Below are positions 1 through 10,500 of a DNA stretch of 33,323 nt, piece by piece. The position numbers were made by a program, and so were the translations under genes. This DNA comes from Myxococcales bacterium (GTDB lineage: Bacteria > Myxococcota_A > Polyangia > Haliangiales > Haliangiaceae). The first letter of the stretch is position 1, and each line of letters begins with the position of its first letter. Where the stretch lies: contig JAAEPE010000881.1 in assembly GCA_024222395.1 (NCBI GenBank), forward strand, positions 1 to 33,323. Reading direction: 5' to 3'. The notes beneath the pieces are model-generated. The model did not search any database and was not told the DNA's origin. It saw only the letters and a list, made by a program, of their open reading frames with translations.

Positions 1-137
1 CCGAGGATGGTGAGTTCTGATCTTTCGAGTGCAAGGCGCGAATGAGGATTTTGCCGGGGCAAATGACGAAATGAGCAACGCTGCAATCGGGAAAGCAGGA
101 CCATCAGACCGATCATTGTTTACGCTCGGCGGTCTAG
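1..137 (-). mobile_element. MITE-like element, left copy (cut by window start)
   Basis: These bases match the reverse complement of 17101-17237 without gaps; I count 8 mismatches in 137 positions (about 94% identity). The end nearest pfa3 reads cgctcggcggtctag, the same terminal inverted repeat seen at both ends of the complete copy at 17101-17262. The other end lies before the window. The element stops 15 bp beyond the pfa3 stop codon and has no coding capacity of its own. A non-autonomous miniature transposon is the best reading; a plain dispersed repeat is the alternative. Confidence 0.75.
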
Positions 138-152
138 GCCCGACGTTCAGGT

Positions 153-3100
153 TCACAGAGTCTTGGCTAGCGAGCGCATCCACTTGGTTTGGGCATCGCC
201 GCCGCTTGCGCTTGCAAACGCTCGAGGGTCTGCCTGCCACTGTTTCACTTGTGGGCTGGCGTCCCGGGCCTGGCTCAAGACGGTGGCGAGTACGGCGTGC
301 ACTTCATCGACTCCGTATAGACGCTTCCAGTCCTGCACTTGCCCAGCAAACTCACTCTGTGGCTCGGCTGGTTGCTCAAGCTCGGAGGGAACCGAGAGGC
401 GATTGATGCCCGCCATGACGAGGTCGGTGCGCGCTTTGTAGTGCATCGGGCGCAGCTCGCTCGGCATGATCGGCGTGCCCATGAAGATGCTCTGCTTGGC
501 CATGCCTACGGGGAACTCGAGCCTTGTTGCGACTTCTTCACGGGGCAAGCCGCCCACGAAGCGCACTGGCACGATTGGCGTGTTGGACTCAATCGCCATG
601 TCGATGAGGGCGCCCGACATCGACTGGACGGGCTTGGTGCAGCTGCTACCGCGAGTGCCCTCGACGTGCACTAGGAGGGAGTGCTTGCTACTCGCGAGAG
701 CTTTGCCGAGCTTGGCCAGAATGCCAGGTAGTGCCTTGGTGTCGGAGCGGTCGAAGAACTCGATGACCTCTGGGCCTGCAATGCCTGGATAGGAGCTCGC
801 GTGGGCTATTAGCCGCCCCAGCCACGTCTCCTTGTGTTCCGCCTTGGCAAGGGTGCGCGTCGGCAACTCAAGGAGTCCGGAAGCAACAACAGAGAATACC
901 AGCGACTCGATGCCCACTTGGTGGTTGGCCAAATAGAGCACACCCTGTCCGCGGAGAGCCTCGATAGCAGCGGGCTCTTCGTAGACTACGCGATCCATGA
1001 AGCGCTCCACGAGCGAGTAGTAGAGGTCGGCGACGGGCCAGCGATCAACACCGAACTGGCCGTTCCAAAACTCCCTGACACGCGACAAATCAACATATCC
1101 GCGACCGTCACCGGCAACGATAACGTCCTCGCCTTCGCCTCCTACCTCGAGCTCAAATTTGTGCAACGGCAAAGCGCCACGCAAGCTGCCGGGATGAAGC
1201 TGGTGCGCCCTCCCGCAATGGTCGGCCGTAGCGATCTCGGAAGCGCGTGTGGTGCCGTAGAGGCTCTCTATCGTGCCAGGCAACCAATTGCTATCCTCTA
1301 CCTCGGCCTGGCTCAGGCGCGTCTCTGAGAGTTCTTCTTGTACGCGACTTAGGCCTACGCCCGATGCATAGAGGCGATCCTTGAGAAACTTTCGGCGTTC
1401 AAGGCGCGGTGCCCTGCCGAGTGGACCTTTTTCAAACGCGGCCTCGACGAGACGAAACTGGCACCACACACCATCAGAGGCAACCATTTCGACCTCGTAG
1501 ACAAGAAAGTCGGACGAGCCAATATGGCCCTTGGGGCGCACTTGGCAGGACACCTCGCCAGTGGTCGGCGTCGGCCCGTAGAATGCTATTTCGGAGATCC
1601 ACGCGGGAAATGCAACTCTGTCCTCGTCGGCTCTCGGGTGCCAGAAGCTCAGATTATCGTGTTGAATGGCGTGGGTCGCCCCATCGAGTAGACCTGGGTT
1701 GAGTACACCAACTGGTACATCGGACTCGGCTCGAAGAACCGCAGAAGCGCCTTCCTCGGTCAAGATGAGTTCCTTGAGCACTTGGAAGGCGGGACCGTGA
1801 AAGAGTCGACCATCTTGGTAGGGAGAGGAAGCATCTGGGCTACCTTGCAAAGGAGCGCTGGCTTGCGGCCTTGCTGCGTACTCCCCGAGCAAGACCTTGG
1901 CGCTAGCAACTTCCGTCCGCCCCGTCTCACCTTCTTTCACAAGGAGGATCTCTTCGGGGCTGCCACCCGGAGCCTCGATTGTGGTGAGCTTTGTCGGCTT
2001 GTCCACCACGCACCAGCCCTTGATGCGAACGTCCTTGAGACCGACGATGGCCTGGCCCTCTTGAAGCTCAGAGACTCGATGCTGAGCCAGAAGCTCTAGC
2101 ATCGACATCATCGGCAAGGCCGGCACAGTGTACGTGGGACAATGATCGCCAATCCATGCGTCCTGCTCACTCAGTGGATCGAGTTCGTGGACTCGGCCTC
2201 CACCGCCGTCGCCTGGGACGATGCGCATGCCGAAGTTCTTTGCCTCGTAGATGCGCTTGCCATCAACCCATAGACTGGCATTGCCAACCGCCCATGCACC
2301 GCGCTCGTCTCGGCCACTGTCGACGATATCCAAGGTAGAGTGAATGACCTTATTGCTCGGCACGACCTGGCCTCGGTACTTCCATGTCATCGCTCGGCCA
2401 AGTTCGATGGGCTCGAAGCGTGCTTTCTCAATGCCCTCATCAAGACCTGCATCAAGCATGTAGACCTGGAGTAGCTGTGCCATGGCCTCGATGCCAAGAG
2501 ATCCTGGCTGAACAGGATCTTGGTAGAAGTGCGCTTTGAAGAACCACTCGCCTTTGTCGACGTCCTTCTCGCCGCGCAAGCGCCCCTTCCCGAACTCGCC
2601 TCCTCCTGGCCAAATCGCGCTAACCCTATCGACCATGAGCAGCATGGGCTTGGCTAGCTGGGGCCGATTCGCGGCAAAGAGCTCGCCAGAGCGCTCAGTC
2701 AAGTCGTAGTAACGGCCGCAAGGATCACTGAGTTGGGTGCGTTCTTCGTCGGTGGTCGGCAGGCCGATCTGATTCTCCATGGCCGCGCTTGGGAAGAATC
2801 CGAAGACGGTATCCATCTCGTAGATGAGGCCGCCTTGCTCGTCGAGAGTCTTCACCTTGAAGCCAACGATGACCATGCCGCCACTCTGGCTCAGCTTCAC
2901 GAGTTCAACTTGGGTCGTGAGGGTGCCCACATCGTCAAAGACGTCGACCTTCTGGTCCGCAGTGCCATCGAGGTTGCGGAAGACGAGTTCCGTCTCGGTC
3001 GTCAGCGCGGAACCGATGTAGCTGGCGAGCCAGCCGCAGGGTTGCAGTGCTGCTTCGAGCAAGACCGCGTAGGGCATGGTGCGGTTGCCGTTCTCGGAGA

Positions 3101-6100
3101 AGTACCAAGCGTCCTTTGGCACGTCGTATTCGACTTCTACCGTCGAGCCCACTTCGAGGCCGCCAAGGGCGCCCGAGTGCTTAGCGATGCGCGACATGAA
3201 AAGATAGGGCGGACCGGGTAGGCGTGCCACGCGAGTTGGCCCATCGAATCGGCTGTAGATAGGGCCAAAGGCGTCAGATGGACGGCCCCAAGCGCATGCA
3301 AGTAGGGAGTGCTGACCGAAGCGATGGCCCTCTGAGCTGATAGCGGCCTTCTCCTCGCTAGATTTGAGAGCCTCTAGACCTTCGTCGGCGTGCAGAGGCC
3401 AATCGGGCACGAGTTGTAACCCAACCCGCCTCGCATGAAAGGCTTTGAGGCCATCGATAGTGACAAGCAAGTCGGCGTAGAGCGTGGGCAGCCCGCCGTC
3501 ATCACCACTGACAAACTCTTCTACGAATACTTCGTAGACAAGGTGTCTGGACGTTGGTGTCGCTTGCCCGCGACACTGCAGCTGGAAGGCTGTATCGGTC
3601 ACTGGCGCAAAACGGTAGCCATCGCGTTTGATGGTCACGCCTTGAGCCGCCATGTAGAGAGCCATGGTCTGCAGGCAGCCATCGAGCATCAGCGTACCGG
3701 GCATGCACGGGTCGTTCTTGAAGTGTCCCTTGAAGAACCAGTGATCAGGGGTGAGCTGTGCCTCAGCGCGCAGGTAGCCGCGCTTCCATGGGCCGCCGCC
3801 TACTTTATGACTCTTGATGTCGGTAACTCGGTCCAAGAAGAGCAAGTGCTCTCCAGAGATGGAGGGCGAGCGCGTGTGAGTCTTGCAGTGGTCAAAATCG
3901 TCTCCAAAGCACTCCCATGCGCGTCCCTCACTAAAGGCTACTACCTGCGCGCGACTGAGCATGTCTGTCGCCGGCCGGGCAAGAGGCTCTCCAAGGCGCG
4001 GGTTGTCGACAATCTCTTGCTCCTCGGCTGTCCAAAGGCAGCCGGCCGAATCGGCGAGTTCCTTCTCGGTGAAGAAGCCTGCTTGGCCGTTCTTGACCGA
4101 GAGCCTGGGCTCGCCGTCGACTTCGCAATGGTAGTGAAAGAACATCAGACGAATGTCACCTTGGCTTGCGTGACCATCGAGATGAATGTCGTAGCAGAGA
4201 GTATCGCCGGGTTTTGGCATCTCGCCGTGGTAGGTGAGCTCACATCCGAGAAGGCGATAGACTCGCTCGCCTTTGTTGAGCAGGTCGATGCCCATGTAGC
4301 TAATCAGCATGAGATCCGACTGGCCGGACTCGATCATGATGCCGGCCGGCAAGCGCCCGTCGTGAAGGAATGGGTGGTCCCAAGCCACGTCGGATTCGGT
4401 CCAGATCGTGCCTTTGCCGAGCTTGGCCTTCGGAGCGTCGATGCCCGTCACACGATCGGTGAGCAAGAGGGGCGGCTCTGGCATGCGCACCTGTAGCGCG
4501 CAGTCATCTTGGGCGATGAACTCGGGGCCATAGATTTCAGAAATCTTCCCGCTTGCGTGAACCTTGAGTTGCTCGTAGTTCCAGGTCGGGCCTATCGGTA
4601 CAGGCTTTGCTACAGTTGCCTTGGCAGGAGCGGGCTTCTTCGCGACGACGCTTATTGCGACGGCGGGCTGAGCAGCAGGACGCACTACCGGACTGGGAAC
4701 TGCTGGTGCTACTGGTGCTACTGGTGCTACTGGTGCTACTGGTGCTACTGGTGCTACTGGTGCTACTGGTGCTACTGGTGCTACTGGTGCCATCGGCGCA
4801 GAAGCGACAAACGTCTGAGGCATCGGCGTGGACACTTGCATGCCGGCTCCGAGATTCGCAGTCGGTGCGCCGCCCTGCATCGTCGATACAAGAGCGAAGT
4901 TAGCCATTTCGCGCATGTGAAGAAAGCGCTGGTGCAAATCGGTCTGCACTGCCATGAACTCACACTGCGCTTGGCCGATGCGCCTAGCGTGTTCGAAATG
5001 CAGGACCATCATCGGATCAGCCGGCGGAGTGACGGTCGCCGTTGTGCTGCTTGCGACTCCCACCGATTGCGCCTGCACTGGTGCGGACGCGGTAGGGTGT
5101 ACCCAAGCCTCTTTGGCCTGTGCCAGCACGTGCGCATCTTGCAAGGAAGCGGAGTTTGGCAGGAAGGGTGCTGGAGGCATCTCGTTATTGGACATGAAGC
5201 TTGCCGTAGTGCTGTGCCCCACACCAAGCGAGGCAGGGGGAATGGAGGGAGTGCTATGACGGCCTGGCGCGAACGCTGGCACGGGTGCTGGGTGAGCCGG
5301 CATGGAAAGGCTGGCACCTTCGAGTTGCGAGAACGTTAGTGGGTGCGCGAGCGAGGGAGCACAGGCCTTCTCTCGTGATCCAGATAGACTCGCATGGCCC
5401 ACAGCGGCTCCAGCCAATGCAACCACCTCTCGGGTGGCCTGCAAAAGGCCCGTAGCCGCCCCAGCGTTGTAGTCGGAGCTCTCCGCGGGCGCCCTGCCCT
5501 CGGCCCGAGCGTTGAGGCTTGCGTAGACCGCTCGGCCATCCTGCGTTGCATCTTCTTCGCGACACAAGATCCAGACAGCAGCTGCATCGAGCAAGGGCCG
5601 CGCATCGCCGAGCGCTGCGTTGGCTCGAGCGTTGACAGCCTCCACAACCAAGTCGACCGCGCCGACGACGGCCACGTCGATTTGTCTCTGCCGCAGCAAA
5701 GACGTAGCCATTTCTAGGGCGCGTAATCCAGACTCGGGTCCGGCGGACACCGTGAAGCTTGGGCCTCCAGCATCGACCTGAGAGCTGATGCGATTCGCTG
5801 GAATGTTGGGCATGGTTCCGAGCACCCCGGCGGATCGCAAGACGGGAACAATCTCGTCAATGCGAGCCGTGGCCCCTTCTTCGTCGAGACCGTAGTGAGC
5901 GCAGAGTTCGGGCAAGCGCCAGCGGGCGCCGTAGCGAGCAACCTCGGCATCGGCCTCCATCCCCATGAAGACGCCAGCGCGCTCACCGAGCGAGTCGAAA
6001 CCGGCATCCGCCAGAGCCTGGCGAGCCAACTGCAGAGTGAGAGTCTGCTGGGCAAGTGCCGCTTGCAAATCCTTGGGGGGAAAGCGCAGCCCCTTGAGAG

Positions 6101-7574
6101 TGAGTGAGACCCTACCAATGCGCTCCTGCCCCGGGGCAATGGCGGCAGCAAAGGCAGCCTCGCCCTGGTTCAAACCCACTTGCCCGGCAAGGCCTATGAT
6201 GGAAATTGCGCCCACTGCTTGCAGCGGTGCTGCCACGAAAATGTCATTGTGAATCTCGGGCTCGTACTCTTCCACAATGAGGTGAGCGTTGTTGCCGCCG
6301 AATCCAAACGCAGAGACGCCTGCAGCTCTCGGCGTGTCTCCTAAGCGCGGCCAGGCTTCGGCCTTGTGGAGAAGACGGAAAGCGGATCCTCTCAGTGCCG
6401 CATGCTCGCAGGTTTCTGCTTCATCACCTGCGAAGCCAGCTGTAGGCGCCCGCTCTCGCTGCTTCATCGACTCCAGCACCTTGATGAGCCCGGCAACTCC
6501 AGCGGACGTAATCAAGTGCCCCATGTTCGATTTTAGGGACGCCAGTGGCAGTGGATCCTCCCGCGGGACCGCGCCAAAGACACTCTGGGAAGACTCTATC
6601 TCGATAGCATCCCCAACCGAGGTACCCGTGGCATGGCACTCCAGCAAGCCTATCTGCGAGGGACACATGCCAGCTTGCTCGTAGGCCGAACGAATGGCCC
6701 GAGTCTGCCCCTCGGCCATAGGTGAAAGCAGCCCGCGACCGCGACCGTCGTTGGAAAGTCCTACGCCGCGTATGACGCCGTGGATCGTGCGCCCTTCTTT
6801 CACTGCATCAGCGAGTCGCATGAGCCCGACAAAAGCGGCACCTTCTGCTGGCACAAGCCCATCCGCATCACGGTGGAAAGGACGACTCTGGCCCGTGCGG
6901 CTCATTGCCAAGAGCGCGGAGAAGCCTACGTGGATAAAGAGGTCATCGGTGCTGTTTACGGCGCCGGCCAACATGAAGTCAGCGTGCCCAGCATACAGTT
7001 GGTCGCAGGCGAGCTTGATGGCGTAGAGGGCGCTGGCGCAGGCAGCATCGAGGCAATATACGTCGGCGCCGAGTTGCATCTGGGTTGCTACGAGCATGGC
7101 TGGGCCGCTCGAACCAAATCGATTGGCAGGGTTTTCGGTGCAGCTATCATCCGCACCAAACCATGTCTCGGCTGCGTAGCGAGCCATGCCTGCGGTCGGA
7201 AAGGAGAGGTTGCCAAAGATGGCACCGGCGCGAGCGGCATTAAGAGGGGCTCCCCTACTCTCGCTATCCGCCCATGTTTGACGAGCCACGTGAAGTGACC
7301 ATAGAGAAACCGGATCCAAATCAGCCATGGCACCGAGACCGTGCACCGCCGGCTCAAAGTCGCGAACGTAGCCACCCTTATCGGACCAAGTGGCGTCATC
7401 AGCGTTGGCATCACTGGCGCAACTGATGCGCTCGCCGTCCACCGACCAGCGTCCTGCGGGGACCGAGTCCACGACGACGCGCCCCTCGCGAACGAGTTCC
7501 CAAAGGGCTTCGGGTGTATCGGCGCCTGGCAAGAGGCAGGCGCGACCAACAATTGCGATGGGTGAGAAGGACAT
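153..7574 (-). CDS. pfa3: PUFA synthase subunit Pfa3 (PfaC-like): KS-CLF-DH array-AGPAT
   Basis: Third subunit of an iterative, ACP-tethered polyunsaturated fatty acid synthase, 2473 aa. Approximate domains: ketosynthase 5-440 (Cys179 in DAACAS, His314, His353); chain-length factor 450-730, where the Cys is replaced by Pro613 (GPESG); linker 740-1010 with an Ala-Pro-Val tract at 930-957. Four FabA-type hotdog units follow, with signature regions near 1065 (DHPFLHDGRLPAG), 1282 (GHFKNDPCMPG), 1491 (SENGNRTMP, catalytic His absent) and 1680 (AHFYQDPVQPG). A PKS-type dehydratase is at 1795-2040 (DHCPTYTVPALP, LLDGATH). A C-terminal 1-acylglycerol-3-phosphate acyltransferase is at 2180-2400 (NHQVGIE at 2218, EGTR at 2305). 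The acyltransferase presumably moves the finished chain onto a lysophospholipid. No GHSxG malonyl-transferase is visible. The ATG lies 6 nt after the pfa2 stop, so the genes are co-transcribed. Assignment is from motifs; the exact product (for example EPA or DHA) cannot be read. Confidence 0.93.
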   Translation of the reverse strand: MSFSPIAIVGRACLLPGADTPEALWELVREGRVVVDSVPAGRWSVDGERISCASDANADDATWSDKGGYVRDFEPAVHGLGAMADLDPVSLWSLHVARQTWADSESRGAPLNAARAGAIFGNLSFPTAGMARYAAETWFGADDSCTENPANRFGSSGPAMLVATQMQLGADVYCLDAACASALYAIKLACDQLYAGHADFMLAGAVNSTDDLFIHVGFSALLAMSRTGQSRPFHRDADGLVPAEGAAFVGLMRLADAVKEGRTIHGVIRGVGLSNDGRGRGLLSPMAEGQTRAIRSAYEQAGMCPSQIGLLECHATGTSVGDAIEIESSQSVFGAVPREDPLPLASLKSNMGHLITSAGVAGLIKVLESMKQRERAPTAGFAGDEAETCEHAALRGSAFRLLHKAEAWPRLGDTPRAAGVSAFGFGGNNAHLIVEEYEPEIHNDIFVAAPLQAVGAISIIGLAGQVGLNQGEAAFAAAIAPGQERIGRVSLTLKGLRFPPKDLQAALAQQTLTLQLARQALADAGFDSLGERAGVFMGMEADAEVARYGARWRLPELCAHYGLDEEGATARIDEIVPVLRSAGVLGTMPNIPANRISSQVDAGGPSFTVSAGPESGLRALEMATSLLRQRQIDVAVVGAVDLVVEAVNARANAALGDARPLLDAAAVWILCREEDATQDGRAVYASLNARAEGRAPAESSDYNAGAATGLLQATREVVALAGAAVGHASLSGSREKACAPSLAHPLTFSQLEGASLSMPAHPAPVPAFAPGRHSTPSIPPASLGVGHSTTASFMSNNEMPPAPFLPNSASLQDAHVLAQAKEAWVHPTASAPVQAQSVGVASSTTATVTPPADPMMVLHFEHARRIGQAQCEFMAVQTDLHQRFLHMREMANFALVSTMQGGAPTANLGAGMQVSTPMPQTFVASAPMAPVAPVAPVAPVAPVAPVAPVAPVAPVAPAVPSPVVRPAAQPAVAISVVAKKPAPAKATVAKPVPIGPTWNYEQLKVHASGKISEIYGPEFIAQDDCALQVRMPEPPLLLTDRVTGIDAPKAKLGKGTIWTESDVAWDHPFLHDGRLPAGIMIESGQSDLMLISYMGIDLLNKGERVYRLLGCELTYHGEMPKPGDTLCYDIHLDGHASQGDIRLMFFHYHCEVDGEPRLSVKNGQAGFFTEKELADSAGCLWTAEEQEIVDNPRLGEPLARPATDMLSRAQVVAFSEGRAWECFGDDFDHCKTHTRSPSISGEHLLFLDRVTDIKSHKVGGGPWKRGYLRAEAQLTPDHWFFKGHFKNDPCMPGTLMLDGCLQTMALYMAAQGVTIKRDGYRFAPVTDTAFQLQCRGQATPTSRHLVYEVFVEEFVSGDDGGLPTLYADLLVTIDGLKAFHARRVGLQLVPDWPLHADEGLEALKSSEEKAAISSEGHRFGQHSLLACAWGRPSDAFGPIYSRFDGPTRVARLPGPPYLFMSRIAKHSGALGGLEVGSTVEVEYDVPKDAWYFSENGNRTMPYAVLLEAALQPCGWLASYIGSALTTETELVFRNLDGTADQKVDVFDDVGTLTTQVELVKLSQSGGMVIVGFKVKTLDEQGGLIYEMDTVFGFFPSAAMENQIGLPTTDEERTQLSDPCGRYYDLTERSGELFAANRPQLAKPMLLMVDRVSAIWPGGGEFGKGRLRGEKDVDKGEWFFKAHFYQDPVQPGSLGIEAMAQLLQVYMLDAGLDEGIEKARFEPIELGRAMTWKYRGQVVPSNKVIHSTLDIVDSGRDERGAWAVGNASLWVDGKRIYEAKNFGMRIVPGDGGGGRVHELDPLSEQDAWIGDHCPTYTVPALPMMSMLELLAQHRVSELQEGQAIVGLKDVRIKGWCVVDKPTKLTTIEAPGGSPEEILLVKEGETGRTEVASAKVLLGEYAARPQASAPLQGSPDASSPYQDGRLFHGPAFQVLKELILTEEGASAVLRAESDVPVGVLNPGLLDGATHAIQHDNLSFWHPRADEDRVAFPAWISEIAFYGPTPTTGEVSCQVRPKGHIGSSDFLVYEVEMVASDGVWCQFRLVEAAFEKGPLGRAPRLERRKFLKDRLYASGVGLSRVQEELSETRLSQAEVEDSNWLPGTIESLYGTTRASEIATADHCGRAHQLHPGSLRGALPLHKFELEVGGEGEDVIVAGDGRGYVDLSRVREFWNGQFGVDRWPVADLYYSLVERFMDRVVYEEPAAIEALRGQGVLYLANHQVGIESLVFSVVASGLLELPTRTLAKAEHKETWLGRLIAHASSYPGIAGPEVIEFFDRSDTKALPGILAKLGKALASSKHSLLVHVEGTRGSSCTKPVQSMSGALIDMAIESNTPIVPVRFVGGLPREEVATRLEFPVGMAKQSIFMGTPIMPSELRPMHYKARTDLVMAGINRLSVPSELEQPAEPQSEFAGQVQDWKRLYGVDEVHAVLATVLSQARDASPQVKQWQADPRAFASASGGDAQTKWMRSLAKTL
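4705..4785 (-). repeat. 9-bp x 9 in-frame minisatellite in pfa3
   Basis: Nine perfect tandem copies of ggtgctact (plus strand) encode (Ala-Pro-Val)n in the linker between the chain-length factor and the first dehydratase unit of Pfa3. Copies are identical at the DNA level, including third positions, so expansion is recent or gene-converted. Length changes by slippage stay in frame and would alter only linker length. Confidence 0.95.
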
Positions 7575-7580
7575 GATGCC

Positions 7581-10500
7581 TTAGCTGTTTGGGCGCAGGT
7601 AGTTCTCGACGCCGACAAGCTCGGCGATGCGAGTCCCCTTGGCGTCCAAGAAGACGATATCCGAGACAGCGCGATTGCGATTGGAGTCGCGGCCTACGAC
7701 AACGCACTCGACCGCATCACCCATCGCCTTCTCGAAGCCATTGCCGAAGCCAGCGCCGCCGCGCAATTCAGCGATGCTGGTTGGCAAGGTGCTGCCTCCG
7801 AGAAGTTTGCCGGACCACAGGACCGCAAGCTGAAGTCCGCCGTCGAAGATGCCGACCTCGCCGGCCTGCGGCATCTCTGAATCCTCGACAACTAGACGGC
7901 CCGCGGCGCCCGCTTCGGAAACGCCTTCGAGTTCTTCGATAACTCGGAAGCCTTCGCGGTGAAAGAGCAAACTATCCTCTCCATAGAGAGCAGGGCCGGA
8001 GAAGGCCTCCACCTCAAGTTTGGGCTTGCCACCCTCGAGTGGTTCACGCCTCGTAACCATCTGGGCCTTTGCGCTGTAGTGAGGTACGCCAGCGATGCTC
8101 TCTATGATGAGCATGAGAGTTATGCCGTCACCCTCACCAAGCTCGTGACAGCGCAACTTGAATCGATCGCCACCACCTCGATAGCTATCGAGGCGAACCC
8201 CCTTGAGAACCTTGAGATCCCGTAGGCTGGTCAGCTCAAGGTCAGGGCGATACGTTCGCGCCAAGCGCGCCATCCATTGGGCAGCCAGTACCAAGGGCAC
8301 GACGGCCGTTCCGTCGATGCTGTGACCTTCTAGGTAGGGATGAGTCTGCTTATCTAAACGAACCTCCATGTCGAGTCGTCGGCCTTCGCCGCTCGGATCC
8401 ACAAGAGCGAAGCTTCGGGGCTCGCCGCCGAGTACGAGTTCAACCTCCTCGGGTGCGGCTCCAGCGAGTTCGTCGGTGAGCATTTGGGCACCGAGAGCCA
8501 AGGGAATCATGGCGACCCCCATCGAGGCGAAGTGGGACTTGAGCTGGGGGCTAACCATGCCGCCTTCCCAGGGGCCCCACCCCAGACTCTTGACCAGCAC
8601 CCCGGGGCCGCGCCGAGCACGCTCGGCTTGCGCAACCTTGTTGAGCACTTCATTAGCCATGGCGTAGTCCGCCTGCCCCGCGTTGCCACATCGGGCAGCG
8701 ACCGAGGAAAAGGCGCACAACACGCGCAAATCGTCATTGGCGGTAGCTAGGAGGAGAGCGTCTAGGCCTTTGACCTTGGTGTCGAAGACCAGAGCAAACT
8801 GCTCGTCGGTCTTCTGTGCAATGTGCTTGTCGGCGAGTACACCGGCACCATGGACCAAGCCCTTGATTGGGCCGAGACTCTGGCGCACCTCGCCTAGGAC
8901 GCGCGATAGAGCATCCGAATCGGTCACGTCGACCGCGATGTAACGGCCACGAGAGCCGACCTTCTCTAGGCAGGCGAGAGTTTGGCGAATCTCCCGATTT
9001 GCGAGCACGGCTCTTGCTGCCTTGCCGAGTTCTGCCGGCGGCGGAGACTCTCCCTTGGCCTTAGACTCGGCCAAGAGGGCACGCTTGATGCTGGCATCGT
9101 CTTTGGCGTCAGCCACTGCCGGCGACTCATCTTTGAGAGCCGTGCGCCCGAGGAGCACAAAGCAAGCCTTCGTGGCCTCGGCCCAGCGAAGGACGGACGC
9201 TGCCGTCACGCCGCGAGCACCACCAGAGACCACGACAACATCGCCAGGCGCGATTGGCCCAGCCCCGTTTGAAGCCGCAGCCGGATCGAGTTTGACTTCG
9301 ACTGAGCGCAAGGCGAGGCGCTTGCCGTCTGCGCACAGACCAACTTCAAGCTCGGCACCACCGCCTACGAGTTCTTCTGCTATGGCGTTCGCAATATCAT
9401 CGTGAGTGCGCGATCCCATTTCGATATCGATTGCTTTGAGTGATGCTTTTGGCCACTCCTGGGCGGCCGTCTTGACTAGAGCAGGAAGCCCCGCAGACCA
9501 GGCACTCACATCGTTGCGGCTGCCGAGGCCAAAGTTGCCTCCGGTATCCTGAACAGTCACAAAGACGCCGCCGAATTCGCTTAGTGCAGGTGCCAAGCTG
9601 CGCGCCGCCACAAAGGCATCGCGGTTGACGCACATCGCATCCACACGAGTCTTGAAGGCCCGCAGTCCTCCAAGATAGATCAAGGCACGGGCTTTCTCGG
9701 GAAGCGCCTGGGGCGTAGCAAGCAGCTCGGCCCGTATTCCTTGAGTCTTCAATTTCGCAACCAGAACTTGGGCCAAGCCTCTGCCGTCATCACTGACATA
9801 GAGAGGCTGTTCTTCCCAAAGACCTGGCTGAGCCAGACCAGTAGCCGGACTCTCCACGGTTCGGAGAACATAGCGGCTCAGCGTAGGGTCGCCGCTTTGA
9901 GCAGGAGACGTTGATGCTACGGGAACCTCTTGGCTAGTGGGCGTACTCTCCGCGGGCAATTGCGAACCAGAGGCCGCCACCTGCCCGCTCAAGCTTAGCA
10001 AGTAGTCGACGATTTCGCCGAGGGTGCGAAGAGTGCCCATGTGAGCCGCATCAACGTCAGGAAGGCCCGGCACCCGATCTTGCACGAGGCTCAAAATCTC
10101 AACGCGCTTGATGCTATCGATGCCTAGATCCCCTTCGAGGTCCATCGTGAGTTCCAGCATGTCGGCGGGGTAGCCGGTTTGCTCTGCGACGACCTCGAGC
10201 ATCAGAGCGTTAATGTCGATGCCCGGCGTGGCAACGGCAACGGGGAGCGAAGCGGCAGCGTGCGAAGAGCTGGCGCCTCCAAGACTGCACAAGTAGTCGA
10301 CGATTTCGCCGAGAGTGCGAAGCGTTCCCATGTGCGCCGCATCGACCTCAGGTAGGCCTGGCACCTGGTCTTGTACGAGGCTCAAGATCTCAACACGCTT
10401 GATGCTGTCGATGCCTAGGTCCCCTTCGAGGTCCATCGTGAGTTCCAGCATATCGGCGGGATAGCCGGTTTGTTCAGCGACAACCTCGAGCATCAGGGCG

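Noticed and set aside
834..1328. Plus-strand open frame of 164 codons inside pfa3
   Set aside because: It is the antisense shadow of the AGPAT and neighbouring coding sequence; no recognisable motifs.
3435..4496. Plus-strand open frame of 353 codons inside pfa3
   Set aside because: Antisense to clearly motif-bearing dehydratase domains; composition mirrors the real gene and shows no domain.
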